Source: Pseudobutyrivibrio sp. (lineage in GTDB: Bacteria > Bacillota > Clostridia > Lachnospirales > Lachnospiraceae). From it: a DNA stretch of 54,411 nucleotides. The position numbers and the translations under genes are program-made. The notes beneath the pieces were generated by a model. That model had not been told where the DNA came from, made no database searches, and saw only the letters and a list, made by a program, of their open reading frames with translations. The DNA is taken from the NCBI GenBank assembly GCA_024697025.1, contig JAILGH010000108.1, positions 1 through 54,411 of the forward strand. Reading direction: 5' to 3'. Positions 35,206 to 44,481 of the stretch are shown here, one piece after another. Position 1 is the first letter of the stretch. Every line of letters begins with the position of its first letter.

Positions 35206-37089
35206 ATGAGAAAAAGTATGAGAACCAAGATTTTGGTATGTATCTTTGTGCTAGACTTAGTCATGATAATTGGTGTTTCAATTATCGCAGTTAACTTTAG
35301 AACAGCCGTTGATGCTGCCAACACTATGTCGCAGACATACATACGCATTGAAAAGGACTTTGGAGATGCCAACACAAACATGCAGAACTTAGTTAAGAGA
35401 TTCTTCCTTGTTCAGGCAATGGCACCTATTGGTTCCTTAGATACTAAAGAAGGCAAGGACGCTATGATTCAACCTGGTGTAGCTGAGTACGAGGCTTTGT
35501 CCGCTGCTATAGATGACCTTTCTATTCAGGTTGAGAAGATTGATGATCCTGAATTCAAATCAGAGTATGAGCTGATGAGCACAGGGGCAAGAACCTTCAT
35601 AGATGTTTATAAGCAAATGGAGACTATGTGGTACGCAGATCAGATTCAAGAGACCTTCAATCTTTACTTTGCTGAAGCCCATGAGAATATTTTAGCTTAC
35701 GAAGAGAACGTTAAGCTCATGACTGAGAAGTTGCAGCTTTTGGTTGAGGCAAATGATGCTAAACTTATGCATGCTGAGTCAGAAGTTAACAAGGCTATTA
35801 TCATTGGTATTACTATTCTTGTTATTGCATCAGTAATATCAATTATCATAGTTGTTAAGTCAGTTAGCCCGCTTATTTCTTCAGCTAGAGAGCTTGATGA
35901 AATTATCGTTGATATGAATTCTGGAAATGCAAATCTTTCTCGTAGAATTAAGAATAAATCTTCGGATGAGGTTGGCGTATTGGTTTCAGGTATCAACAAA
36001 TTCTTAGAGACTCTTCAAAAGATTATTGTTACCATCAAGGATGAATCAGGTAACATTTATACATCAGTAGAAAATACTGTTCATATTGTTAACTCTTCTA
36101 AAGATGATGTTAGTAATGTATCTGCAGTTATGCAGGAGCTTACAGCTAGTATGGAAACAGCCAACAACACACTTCTTTCTCTTAACGAGGAGGCTGGCAA
36201 TGTAAACAATGCAGTTGGTCAGGTTTCAAATCAGGTTGCGGAAGGTACTAACCGCGTGGCTGATATTAAGGAGCATGCTACTGTAATTCGTCGTGATACA
36301 GAAAAGAAGAGAGAGTCTACCAACGAGATGGTTTCTTCTATTAGAGATACTCTTGAGAACTCTATCGCAGAAAGTAAGAACGTTGAGCAGATTCAGACTC
36401 TTACAGAAGATATCTTGTCAATTGCTGCACAGACCAACCTTCTTGCTCTTAATGCTTCAATCGAGGCAGCCAGAGCTGGTGAAGCTGGTAAGGGCTTTGC
36501 AGTCGTTGCTGATGAGATTAGACAGCTTGCTGAACACAGTAAGGATACAGCAAATTCAATTCAGGAAATAAGTAATCAGGTTATTTCAGCCGTTGAGCAG
36601 TTGGCTGACAACTCAAACGAGATGCTTACATATGTAAGTGAAACAGTACTTCAGGATTACGATGATTTCGAAGAAGTTGCTAAGCAGTACTATCAAGATG
36701 CAGATGATATCAATTCAGTTCTTGATAGTGTAAATGACAATACAGTTCTTCTGAATACTACAATCAATGATATGACAGGAGAGATTGATCACATTTCTAG
36801 AGTCATTAACGATTGTACGCAGGGTGTATCTGATGCTACAACAAGCACAACAGATATCCTTGAATCCATTACAACTATTCAGGATGATTCTGAAACTAAC
36901 CGTGAGATTTCAGAGAGATTGCAGGGTGAGGTTAGCCGTTTCTCAAATGATGATGAGGATGTTGAGGCAACACCAGAGGTAGCTATAGAAGCACCTGCAG
37001 CTCCTGAGGTTAAAGAGACTGTTCAGGAAGTAGTGGAAGAGGTTGTAGAAGAAGTCGCAGAAGAGCCTCAGCCAGAGGATGAAGAATAA
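35206..37089 (+). CDS. methyl-accepting chemotaxis protein
   Basis: Transmembrane chemoreceptor signalling through CheA/CheW. The 627-aa protein has TM1 (about 7-30), a helical periplasmic-type sensor (about 31-197), TM2 (about 198-222), HAMP region, and the cytoplasmic signalling hairpin with tip [20 protein letters not shown] and [15 protein letters not shown]. The C-terminal ~45 residues are a Pro/Ala/Val/Glu-rich acidic tail (repeats of EVVEE) with no CheR-binding pentapeptide. SD AGAGGAG. Ligand unknown. Confidence 0.94.
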   Translation: MRKSMRTKILVCIFVLDLVMIIGVSIIAVNFRTAVDAANTMSQTYIRIEKDFGDANTNMQNLVKRFFLVQAMAPIGSLDTKEGKDAMIQPGVAEYEALSAAIDDLSIQVEKIDDPEFKSEYELMSTGARTFIDVYKQMETMWYADQIQETFNLYFAEAHENILAYEENVKLMTEKLQLLVEANDAKLMHAESEVNKAIIIGITILVIASVISIIIVVKSVSPLISSARELDEIIVDMNSGNANLSRRIKNKSSDEVGVLVSGINKFLETLQKIIVTIKDESGNIYTSVENTVHIVNSSKDDVSNVSAVMQELTASMETANNTLLSLNEEAGNVNNAVGQVSNQVAEGTNRVADIKEHATVIRRDTEKKRESTNEMVSSIRDTLENSIAESKNVEQIQTLTEDILSIAAQTNLLALNASIEAARAGEAGKGFAVVADEIRQLAEHSKDTANSIQEISNQVISAVEQLADNSNEMLTYVSETVLQDYDDFEEVAKQYYQDADDINSVLDSVNDNTVLLNTTINDMTGEIDHISRVINDCTQGVSDATTSTTDILESITTIQDDSETNREISERLQGEVSRFSNDDEDVEATPEVAIEAPAAPEVKETVQEVVEEVVEEVAEEPQPEDEE

Positions 37090-37114
37090 TTACTTAATTT
37101 AATAAGTAGATTTT

Positions 37115-37147
37115 AGGAGTTCCAGTTTTTGCTGGAGCTCCTTTTTT
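37115..37147 (+). terminator. terminator after the first MCP gene
   Basis: AGGAGTTCCAG (37115-37125) pairs with CTGGAGCTCCT (37132-37142) with one G-U, followed by TTTTTT. Confidence 0.92.
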
Positions 37148-37221
37148 GCTTTATTTAGGATAATTCTTTTTAAGCTCCAATATTATAGTAGAAACACTAT
37201 TTTGGAATGTAAAAACTATAC

Positions 37222-37513
37222 GTATTCCTCAGACAAACACAAACTATAATTTATTCCCTATAAGTTATCTGCACCTTAGTTTCCTGATTTTGGAATGAAT
37301 CTAATGAAATAGAAAATGAGTTTTCATAGATATGGACAGACCGAGCCATGGACGGCGAGGTCAAGGAAAGTTGAACATGGATGTGAATCTTGACTGGTGT
37401 CCATATCTGAAAACTTATTTTTTTAATTTCACTTGATGAATGGAACATGAAGGAAACTAAAGTGCAGATAAATTATAAGGGAATCATTATAATCTCTATT
37501 GTCTGAGGAATAC
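37222..37513. mobile_element. 292-bp MITE-like palindromic element
   Basis: Perfect 15-bp terminal inverted repeats: GTATTCCTCAGACAA (37222-37236) and TTGTCTGAGGAATAC (37499-37513). Inside, the two arms stay complementary over almost the whole length: TTATCTGCACC with AGTGCAGATAA, TAGTTTCC with GGAAACTA, GAGTTTTCATAGATATGGACA with the complement of the right arm. There is no transposase or credible gene. It resembles a non-autonomous miniature transposable element; no clear target-site duplication is visible. It lies between the MCP terminator and the sigma-factor gene. Confidence 0.8.
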
Positions 37514-37621
37514 ATTTTAGTTTTGTTAACGAGGGATATTTGATAAAATTTTAAAATAAATAAATTTTTTTGAAGACAATCGATATTTTGATTCGTTATA
37601 TTTAATGAAAGCAGAAGGGAG

Positions 37622-38146
37622 GTGGAAAAAATCAATCCGAAAGATAAAATAGTCGAACTTGTAACAAAATATCAAAACCTGGTTTTTTCCATCTGCCTAA
37701 AGTTAACCGGTGATTATTTTGTTGCTGAGGATATTTCACAAGATACATTTTTGACTGCATTTGAAAAGCTTGATAGTTTTGATGGCAATAATGAAAAGGC
37801 TTGGATTAGTCGAATTGCCAGCAACAAATGTATCGATTATTTAAAAGCAGCAGAGCGAAGGAGTTGTCCTGTGGGTGAAGAGGATATGCCTGAGCAGGCG
37901 GCTCCAGATAGCAACGAGCCTTTGCAGAAATATTTGAACTCAGAAGTACTTCAAGAATTAGAAGAAAAGTGCAATAATTTACCGGAGCCCTATAGACGGG
38001 TGGCCGTAGAACATTTTTTACGGGGGCATACCCCAAGGGAGATTGCAGACTCTGGTGGCAAAAGCATAAAGACAATTCAGACCCAAATATATCGAGCCAG
38101 AGATATGTTAAGACAATCCATTAGAAAGGAGGACTTGCTGGGATGA
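37622..38146 (+). CDS. ECF-type RNA polymerase sigma factor
   Basis: A 174-aa sigma-70 family protein of ECF size. Region 2 is seen at YQNLVFSICLKLTGDYFVAED (about 15-60, with SQDTFLTAFEKLDSFDG) and region 4 near 115-165 (YRRVAVEHFLRGHTPREIAD, then KSIKTIQTQIYRARDMLRQ). The start is uncertain: GTG 37622 is the only standard codon, yet the ribosome site GGGAGG (37617-37622) overlaps it; ATC 37631 would be ideally spaced. Its stop overlaps the next gene (ATGA), whose product is a likely anti-sigma factor. Confidence 0.9.
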   Translation: MEKINPKDKIVELVTKYQNLVFSICLKLTGDYFVAEDISQDTFLTAFEKLDSFDGNNEKAWISRIASNKCIDYLKAAERRSCPVGEEDMPEQAAPDSNEPLQKYLNSEVLQELEEKCNNLPEPYRRVAVEHFLRGHTPREIADSGGKSIKTIQTQIYRARDMLRQSIRKEDLLG

Positions 38147-38598
38147 AATTAGAGTATTTAAACGATGAAGAACTAGACAACTTAATACGTGAATGCGAAT
38201 CTGATTTGGTGCAGGCTCCTTCAGGATTGCTTGACAAGGTACTAGCACAGGTTGATAGTTCTAACGCAGGTATTACATCCATAACGGATATACGAACTGT
38301 TAAGAGTCGGGAGCGAAAGTTAAAAGAGTACAACCGATTTAAGTGGCAGGTTATAGGAACCATGGTCGCTTCGCTGGCATTGTTTATAGCTATACAGGCC
38401 TTTATGCCTAAGATAAACAGTTATATTGGAGAGCCTGGAATACCAACTAAAGAAGAGGTTATAGCAAACCGAGAAGTTCCAACAAAAGAAGAATTGCTTT
38501 CTAAGAAAAAGGTACCAACCAAGAAGGATATTATTGCTAGACAGGAATTTTTATCAAAGATAGATCTTTATAATAAATCATTTAAGGAGGAAGACTAA
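38143..38598 (+). CDS. putative membrane anti-sigma factor
   Basis: A 151-aa single-pass protein not recognised by a named family. Residues 1-65 are acidic/hydrophilic (cytoplasmic), about 68-86 form a membrane helix, and the extracytoplasmic part carries three short repeats: PTKEEVIANRE, PTKEELLSKKK, PTKKDIIARQE. The start overlaps the sigma gene stop by 4 bases with AAGGAGG upstream. A sigma gene followed by a translationally coupled one-helix membrane protein is the usual sigma/anti-sigma layout, so the function is inferred from context. Confidence 0.75.
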   Translation: MKLEYLNDEELDNLIRECESDLVQAPSGLLDKVLAQVDSSNAGITSITDIRTVKSRERKLKEYNRFKWQVIGTMVASLALFIAIQAFMPKINSYIGEPGIPTKEEVIANREVPTKEELLSKKKVPTKKDIIARQEFLSKIDLYNKSFKEED

Positions 38599-39143
38599 TG
38601 AGACCAATTAGAAAAAATAGTTTTTTTGAATTTATATTTGCATTTATCCCTGGAGCAGCTGAGATGTATATGGGATTTATGAAGAATGGAGTCAGCATCA
38701 TGGCTACAGCGGCATTAGCTGTTTTACTTACAGGCTTTTCAAGCACATTGATGCTGTTTGTAGGATTTACAGCTTGGGCATTTTCGTTTTTCCATGCAAG
38801 AAACTTATCGCACTTACCAGTTGATGAGTTAGAAAAAATTGAGGATAGATATATTTATCAGGAATTCACTGACGGAAAGAAAATTGTTATAACTAGCAAA
38901 ACTAAGAAAATATTTGGCGTAATCCTTTTACTAGTCGGCTTTTCACAGATTTGGGGCATACTATTTGATGTGATAGCTCGTTTCATTCCGGATGTGTACT
39001 GGCGTGGATATTATTCAATATTTAAATCCATTCCTCAATTGGCACTGTTTATCGTATTTGTGATTGTTGGTTTAAACATTATCCGCGGCAAGAAAGATGC
39101 TATAGATGAAGAGGCTTTTGACGAAGAGGAAGATGTGCAGTAA
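38598..39143 (+). CDS. multi-pass membrane protein of the sigma-factor operon
   Basis: A 181-aa protein with about four membrane helices. The N-terminal part (FAFIPGAAEMYMGFMKNGVSI) resembles the P-G-x-G-x-x-Y-x-G core of TM2-domain proteins. A polar stretch (about 75-105) separates it from two more helices, and the tail is very acidic (DEEAFDEEEDVQ). The ATG overlaps the previous stop (TAATG), so it belongs to the sigma/anti-sigma operon. Function unknown. Confidence 0.75.
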   Translation: MRPIRKNSFFEFIFAFIPGAAEMYMGFMKNGVSIMATAALAVLLTGFSSTLMLFVGFTAWAFSFFHARNLSHLPVDELEKIEDRYIYQEFTDGKKIVITSKTKKIFGVILLLVGFSQIWGILFDVIARFIPDVYWRGYYSIFKSIPQLALFIVFVIVGLNIIRGKKDAIDEEAFDEEEDVQ

Positions 39144-39180
39144 GCTTAATAGCATAAAATAATTATGGAATGGAATTGAC

Positions 39181-39831
39181 ATGGATAATGAAATTAAAGC
39201 TGTGCTATTTGATTTAGATGGCACACTTACAGACACAGAAAAGTTATATCAAATATTTTGGCCTAAAACTCTGGAGCATTTCGGCTACGAGATGACTCCA
39301 GAGAAGCCATTGGAACTTCGATCATTGGGACGTCCATTTGCTCTAGAAAAGTTTAGAGAATGGTACGGCCCTGATTTTGATTATTGGAAAGTTCGTAACT
39401 ATCGCAAAGACTTAGTGGAGAACCACATCAGGGAGCATGGTATACCACTTAAGCCAGGAGCGGTAGAGATACTTACTTGGCTTAGGGAGAACAATATTTT
39501 TGTAGCCCTTGTTACTGCAAATGATAGACAGAGAGCAAAACGATACACTCAAAAGATTGGTCTATATCAGTACTTCGATGAGATTGTTTGCGCCGATATG
39601 GTTGAAAAGGGAAAGCCGGCACCGGACATTTATGCTTATGCCTGTGACAGCTTAAAAATTGCCCCTGAAAACACTGTGGCAGTGGAGGATTCACCTAATG
39701 GCTGCATGAGTGCCTATAGGGCAGGGTGCAACGTTGTAATGATTCCTGATTTGACTGAACCGGATGAGGAATTAAATAGGATACTTTACAGAAAACTAGA
39801 TTGTTTGCTAGATCTAAAGACTCTGTTTTAA
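39181..39831 (+). CDS. HAD-superfamily hydrolase (beta-phosphoglucomutase-like)
   Basis: A 216-aa haloacid dehalogenase phosphatase or mutase. Motif I is FDLDGTLTDTE (nucleophile Asp11, Asp13), followed by a helical cap, motif II VALVTANDRQRA, motif III around KGKPAPDIYAYA and motif IV VEDSPNGCMSAYRAG. Subfamily resembles PGMB/GPH phosphatases; the substrate cannot be inferred. It is 15 bases upstream of the acetyltransferase gene. Confidence 0.9.
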   Translation: MDNEIKAVLFDLDGTLTDTEKLYQIFWPKTLEHFGYEMTPEKPLELRSLGRPFALEKFREWYGPDFDYWKVRNYRKDLVENHIREHGIPLKPGAVEILTWLRENNIFVALVTANDRQRAKRYTQKIGLYQYFDEIVCADMVEKGKPAPDIYAYACDSLKIAPENTVAVEDSPNGCMSAYRAGCNVVMIPDLTEPDEELNRILYRKLDCLLDLKTLF

Positions 39832-39846
39832 GGGTAGGGGAAGATT

Positions 39847-40329
39847 ATGAAGATAATATATGAACAAGCTACAAAAGATGATATTAATGAATTAATCAGG
39901 CTTAGGATGGCCTACTTACTGGAGGATTTTGGGGAGATTTCCGAGCTAGAACAATCTTCAATAAGAGAAAGACTGCAGGATTATTTTTCAAGAAAACTTG
40001 GCGAAGAGCTAATTGCTTTCATAGCCATGGACGGTGAGCAAATAGTATCACAGGCATATTTGCATATTGCGGAGATTCCGGCTAGTCCAGTTGCAAGAAC
40101 TGGTTTGGTAGGGGAAGTTTTTAGTGTGTATACTATGCCAGAATACAGGGGGCAGGGGATTTGCTCTAAACTAATTGAACAATTAATAGATTGCGGCAGG
40201 CAAAAAGGACTTAGTCGAATCGATTTATTCGCAACGGATGATGGCTATCCTATTTATAAGAGGGCTGGATTTTCTGATAAAATAACTAAATATACAGACA
40301 TGCGATACGTCTATGATTCTGTCAGATAA
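39847..40329 (+). CDS. GNAT family N-acetyltransferase
   Basis: A 160-aa acetyl-CoA-dependent acetyltransferase. The acetyl-CoA site is seen in VYTMPEYRGQGICSKLIEQL, with the C-terminal IDLFATDDGYPIYKRAGF motif typical of the fold. SD AGGGGAAG. Substrate unknown; probably co-transcribed with the HAD gene. Confidence 0.9.
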   Translation: MKIIYEQATKDDINELIRLRMAYLLEDFGEISELEQSSIRERLQDYFSRKLGEELIAFIAMDGEQIVSQAYLHIAEIPASPVARTGLVGEVFSVYTMPEYRGQGICSKLIEQLIDCGRQKGLSRIDLFATDDGYPIYKRAGFSDKITKYTDMRYVYDSVR

Positions 40330-40373
40330 TTGACAAAATCAAAGGATTTGTTATTGTTTCAAAAAATGTTCAC

Positions 40374-40402
40374 ATGACTTTCTAAAGAATTGATGTTATA
40401 AT
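40374..40402 (+). promoter_or_regulatory. candidate promoter for flagellin
   Basis: ATGACT (40374-40379), 17-nt spacer, perfect TATAAT (40397-40402). No good sigma-28 motif was found. A second pair (TTGACA at 40330, TATTGT 16 nt on) is possible. Confidence 0.5.
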
Positions 40403-40463
40403 TTTGTTACAGATATGAGGTGATTTATTTTTTGTAACGTTTTTAAGATTGAGGAGAGTTAGT

Positions 40464-41279
40464 ATGATGATTCAATCTAATGTAAACACATCTAGTTTTA
40501 AGAACAGTTTTAATCACATGAAGGCCACAGAGCTACAGCACAAGAAGGCTAGCCGAGAGGTTGCTTCAGGCAAGAAAGTCAACACAGCAGCTGATGACGC
40601 GGTGGCACTTGCTATTTCACAGCAGATTTTAAAGCAGTCCAACAGCCTAAAGAAGGGAAGCGACAATATTTCTTATGGAATTGACGCGACTAAGATAGCA
40701 GATGGAGCTCTTGCCAATGTTACCGATTCACTTGGGGACATTCAGCAAAACACAATTCGTGCAATGAATGGTCTCTACTCAGAGAGTGATAGAGCTATCC
40801 TTCAGGAAGCTAACAAGCAGTCTGTTGAGACTATCAAGCATACAATCAATCAGGCAAAGTACAACGAGAAGAACTTACTTGACGGAAGTTCAGGTGATAT
40901 TAATATTTATACTGGCACGGCCAGCGCCACCATCAAGGAGGCAGATGCCAAGTCAGCAATCCAAGGTCTAGAGAATTTTGATGTATCAGGCAATCCAGAC
41001 AAGATTATTACAGAAGCTTTGGATAACGCTTATTCTTCAATCAATTCTATCAGAAGCCAGATTGGTGCCGAGGCAAATGGCCTTGAGGCAGCATATGCTT
41101 CTAACAACAATACAGCTGAGAATCTTGACGCAGCATATAGCCGTAAGATAGATGCAGAGATGAATGATTCTATCACAAGAATGAAGTCTAGCGGTATCGT
41201 AGGAGCTGCTCAGAACATGGCTCTTAAGAACCAAATGAACAATCAAGAAAATCTTGTAAACAAGCTGTTTGAGAATTAA
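40464..41279 (+). CDS. flagellin
   Basis: Structural subunit of the flagellar filament. At 271 aa it has essentially only the conserved D0/D1 coiled-coil ends. N-terminal features are KASREVASGKKVNTAADDAV and ALAISQQILKQSNSLKKGS, with INQAKYNEKNLLDGSSGDINI in the middle and a C-terminal helical end (LDAAYSRKIDAEMNDSITR). Both termini are divergent from the usual flagellin consensus. The frame opens at a TTG inside the GAGGAGAG ribosome site; ATG 40464 is the start. A strong terminator follows. Confidence 0.9.
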   Translation: MMIQSNVNTSSFKNSFNHMKATELQHKKASREVASGKKVNTAADDAVALAISQQILKQSNSLKKGSDNISYGIDATKIADGALANVTDSLGDIQQNTIRAMNGLYSESDRAILQEANKQSVETIKHTINQAKYNEKNLLDGSSGDINIYTGTASATIKEADAKSAIQGLENFDVSGNPDKIITEALDNAYSSINSIRSQIGAEANGLEAAYASNNNTAENLDAAYSRKIDAEMNDSITRMKSSGIVGAAQNMALKNQMNNQENLVNKLFEN

Positions 41280-41293
41280 ATAATTGATTTTTT

Positions 41294-41323
41294 ATCCCAA
41301 GTCTTTCGACTTGGGATTTTTTT
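41294..41323 (+). terminator. terminator after flagellin
   Basis: Perfect 10-bp stem ATCCCAAGTC (41294-41303) with GACTTGGGAT (41308-41317), TTTC loop, then seven T. Confidence 0.96.
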
Positions 41324-41400
41324 CACGGAAATAACATAAATAGTGTATAGAATAGAAATGCTAGTATTACAAACATTATATGTAATGAGGGGTAAAAGAT

Positions 41401-43113
41401 ATGGGAAAAAAGGCAATTAAAAGGAACATTAGCATTCATTCTATTTATGTCAAAATTCTTGCTTTAGTTGTTATTAGTATTTTGGCTTTCTTTATTCTAA
41501 ACATTGCATTTATTATTCCAAAGGCTAAGGGTACTATTCAAAGTGTAAATGAGCATAATATGCAAGATTTGGCCACTTTGTGTGCCAAGATAGTGGAGGA
41601 AGAGATTGCAGCTAATGGCATTGAGGGGGTTAACTATGAGTCGTTGAAGCCGATTTTAGATGGCAAGGGCTTAAATGGCATAGCCTCAAGCTACATTTAT
41701 GTAATCAATGAAGAGGGAACCTTCTTGTATCACAAGAAGCCTGAAAAGATAGATACCAAGGTGCAGAATGCCGTTATCAATGAGCTGCTTACCCAGATTC
41801 CTTCAGGCAATTATGTGCCTGCAAACACCACCCGCTATGTGGATGAAAATGGCGTGGTAAAATACAGTGCTTATCAGGTAATTGACTCTGTAGGCTGGGT
41901 AACAGTATGTGTTGCCGATGATAAAGACATTATGGCAACAATCAATTCTATTAGAAATTTTGGAATGATTTTCTCGGTTATAGTCGCTGCATTAGTACTT
42001 ACAATAGGTGTGATTTCTGCAAGGGGAATTACCAATCCTATTAATATAATTACAACTGTTATTCGTAGAGTTGGAAAGCTTGATTTTACTCTAAGTCATG
42101 AGCTTGAAAAAATTGAAAACAACAAGGATGAAACAGGCTCTATGGCTAGGGCGGTATCAAATATGGAGACTGCTCTTAGAGACATAGTTGGAAGAATTGC
42201 CAATACTTCAGTGGACCTAGAAGGACATGCCCTTCGTTTAAAGGACATTACCATGGAAATAGATTCAGCAAACTCTGATAATTCTGCTACATCACAGGAG
42301 CTTGCTGCTAGCATGGAGGAGACCTCTGCTACTACAGATATTATTAATGAAAAAACTAAGACTATCCAAGCGGATGCCCAGGATATAGCTGACGAAACAA
42401 AAGCTGGTGTTGAGGTTGCTAGGGAAATCAAGCAGAAGGCTAATAATGTCTATGATGATACCATTACTGCTAAGGAAAAGACGGAGCGTATTTATGCTGA
42501 AATCAATGCTCAGGGTAAAGAGGCATTGGAAAGATCTAAAGCAGTTGAAAAGGTTAACGATCTTGCTATTGCAATTCAAGATATTGCAAGCCAAACCAAT
42601 CTGTTGGCTCTTAATGCTTCTATTGAGGCAGCAAGAGCAGGAGAGGCCGGAAGAGGCTTTGCTGTAGTTGCTACTGAAATCGGAGGCCTAGCAACTCAGT
42701 CTAGTAGCACGGTTGCTGGCATTATGGAAATTGTTTCTGAGGTACAATCATCAGTTAGTTCAATGAATGAGTGCTTGACTAAGACTCTTAATTACATTGA
42801 AAATGATGTTTCTGGGGATTACTCTAACTTCTTAAAGATGGCTGACGACTACAAGCTTGATGCGGAGAACTTCTCAGATACTATGGACCATATTTCTGCA
42901 AAAATTGACGAGCTGCAGGAGGCTACTACAGAAATTTCTGATTCGGTTTCAGAAATTTCTCGAACGGTAAGCGAGGCAGCAACTGCTGTTACAACAGTTG
43001 CTGAAAAGGCAACGGATGTGGCAATGCTTTCCGATGGAGTTGTTAAGGTTGTAAATGAAACAGAGGAGAACTCTGACGAACTTAGAGAAATCAAAGATTC
43101 CTTTACAATTTAG
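41401..43113 (+). CDS. methyl-accepting chemotaxis protein with Cache-like sensor
   Basis: A 570-aa chemoreceptor: TM1 (about 18-42), an extracytoplasmic Cache-like domain ([39 protein letters not shown]; about 45-185), TM2 (about 190-212), HAMP ([19 protein letters not shown]), and the signalling hairpin with [20 protein letters not shown] and [21 protein letters not shown] precedes the ATG. No CheR-binding tail. Confidence 0.94.
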   Translation: MGKKAIKRNISIHSIYVKILALVVISILAFFILNIAFIIPKAKGTIQSVNEHNMQDLATLCAKIVEEEIAANGIEGVNYESLKPILDGKGLNGIASSYIYVINEEGTFLYHKKPEKIDTKVQNAVINELLTQIPSGNYVPANTTRYVDENGVVKYSAYQVIDSVGWVTVCVADDKDIMATINSIRNFGMIFSVIVAALVLTIGVISARGITNPINIITTVIRRVGKLDFTLSHELEKIENNKDETGSMARAVSNMETALRDIVGRIANTSVDLEGHALRLKDITMEIDSANSDNSATSQELAASMEETSATTDIINEKTKTIQADAQDIADETKAGVEVAREIKQKANNVYDDTITAKEKTERIYAEINAQGKEALERSKAVEKVNDLAIAIQDIASQTNLLALNASIEAARAGEAGRGFAVVATEIGGLATQSSSTVAGIMEIVSEVQSSVSSMNECLTKTLNYIENDVSGDYSNFLKMADDYKLDAENFSDTMDHISAKIDELQEATTEISDSVSEISRTVSEAATAVTTVAEKATDVAMLSDGVVKVVNETEENSDELREIKDSFTI

Positions 43114-43141
43114 TTACCTAGAAAAAATTTTAAAAACACTG

Positions 43142-43170
43142 TTGACAAACACAATTAGATTGTGTACAAT
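43142..43170 (+). promoter_or_regulatory. promoter of the reductase-thioredoxin-ohrR operon
   Basis: Perfect -35 TTGACA (43142-43147), 17-nt spacer, TACAAT (43165-43170). The -10 lies inside the left half of a long inverted repeat. Confidence 0.88.
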
Positions 43171-43199
43171 CCAATTATACAAAGGGTTGTACACAATCT
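43157..43199. promoter_or_regulatory. inverted-repeat operator, probable OhrR site
   Basis: AGATTGTGTACAATCC (43157-43172) and GGGTTGTACACAATCT (43184-43199) are complementary over 16 positions with one mismatch, separated by 11 nt. Each half also contains an internal near-palindrome (TTGTGTACAA, TTGTACACAA). It overlaps the -10 and the start region, as expected for repression. The final CTTTTTATTT could also make it a terminator for the upstream MCP gene. Confidence 0.75.
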
Positions 43200-43252
43200 T
43201 TTTATTTGTTGGTAATTGCACAACTGGTTTGTAGGTAATGGAGGTTACAATT

Positions 43253-44125
43253 ATGGAAAGATATGATATTGCTGTAATTGGTACAGGCCCAGCAGGTTTA
43301 GAGGCCGCTATTACAGCCAAGGTTAGAAATAAATCAGTTTTATTAATTGGCGGCAAAGGTTCTTCGGATAAGGTATCCAAGGCCCACATGGTTCAGAACT
43401 ATTTGGGACTTCCAAATATAGCTGGCGATGAGATGGCAAAGGCTTTTCTTGATCACGCCAAGGAAATGGGTGTGGAGATTACTGAGGACAAGGTAAATGC
43501 TGTATATTCAATGGGAAGCTACTTTGCATTACAGTGCCACGGTGGCGATTATGAGGCAAGCTCAGTTATTGTTGCTGCCGGCATGACAGCTATGAAGCCT
43601 TTTGATGGCGAGATGGAAAATCTAGGCCGAGGCGTTAGCTATTGTGCTACATGTGATGCGGCTTTATATAAGGGCAAGACAGCTATTATAGTTGCTTACA
43701 GTGCTGAGGATGAGCCAGAGGCAGAGTTCTTGGCAGAGAGGGCAGATACAGTTTATTATTTGCCTCAATACGCTTACAGTGGTAGTCTTGGTAATAACAT
43801 TAAGGTTACTACAGGAGTTAAGCCAGTATCCATCCAGATGAATGATGGCAAGGCAGTGCTTAACACTGATGGTGAGATATTTACAGCAGATGGTATATTC
43901 ATTCTCAGAGAGCAGATTGCTCCATCCCAGCTTGTTCCTGGACTTACAATGGATGGCAACCACATTGCTGTAGACCGTTCAATGAAGACAAACATCAAGG
44001 GATTGTTTGCCTGCGGTGATATTACTGGAGCTCCATACCAGTATATTAAGGCCGCTGGAGAAGGAAATGTTGCAGCGCTTTCAGCTGTTTCATATTTAAA
44101 TGATTTAAAGAAGTCTCAGAATTAA
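43253..44125 (+). CDS. TrxB-like flavoprotein reductase without NADPH motifs (possible ferredoxin-dependent type)
   Basis: A 290-aa thioredoxin-reductase-fold flavoprotein. The FAD motif GTGPAG (10-15), redox pair CATC (Cys131, Cys134) and C-terminal GLFACGDITGAPYQY are present. In the central domain, where TrxB has GGGD/NSA and HRRxxxR, this protein has IIVAYSAEDEPEAEF and YYLPQYAYSG, so a normal NADPH site is missing. Clostridial ferredoxin-dependent flavin thioredoxin reductases (FFTR) show this loss; I infer that type. GGAGG at 43240-43244 selects ATG 43253 over the ATG at 43238. Followed by a thioredoxin and an OhrR-like regulator. Confidence 0.85.
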   Translation: MERYDIAVIGTGPAGLEAAITAKVRNKSVLLIGGKGSSDKVSKAHMVQNYLGLPNIAGDEMAKAFLDHAKEMGVEITEDKVNAVYSMGSYFALQCHGGDYEASSVIVAAGMTAMKPFDGEMENLGRGVSYCATCDAALYKGKTAIIVAYSAEDEPEAEFLAERADTVYYLPQYAYSGSLGNNIKVTTGVKPVSIQMNDGKAVLNTDGEIFTADGIFILREQIAPSQLVPGLTMDGNHIAVDRSMKTNIKGLFACGDITGAPYQYIKAAGEGNVAALSAVSYLNDLKKSQN

Positions 44126-44153
44126 TTTGATTTAAAACGAAAGGAGATATATT

Positions 44154-44465
44154 ATGGTAAAGAAAATATCTACAAATGAATTCAACTCAATGGATAAGTC
44201 AGGGGTTTCAGTATTGGATTTTAATGCAACATGGTGTGGCCCTTGTAAGATGCTTGCTCCAGTTTTGGAAGAGGTTTCAGAGGAATTGGACGGCCAGGCA
44301 AACTTTTACAGTGTAGATACTGACGAAAATCCTGATTTAGCTAGAGAATATGGTATAATGAATATACCAGCTTTGGTAGTTTTAAAAGATGGACAAAAGG
44401 TAGACATGAATGTTGGCTTTGTTCCAAAGGAAGTGTTAAAGGATTTCGTGTCTAAAAATCTGTAA
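44154..44465 (+). CDS. thioredoxin
   Basis: A 103-aa thioredoxin with the active site WCGPC (Cys28, Cys31), the cis-proline region MNIPALVVLKDG and the usual beta-alpha fold. Small dithiol carrier for protein disulfide reduction. It sits 28 bases after the reductase gene with AAAGGAGATAT upstream, so it is probably that enzyme's dedicated partner. Confidence 0.95.
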   Translation: MVKKISTNEFNSMDKSGVSVLDFNATWCGPCKMLAPVLEEVSEELDGQANFYSVDTDENPDLAREYGIMNIPALVVLKDGQKVDMNVGFVPKEVLKDFVSKNL

Positions 44466-44481
44466 TACAAGGAGTTTAATT

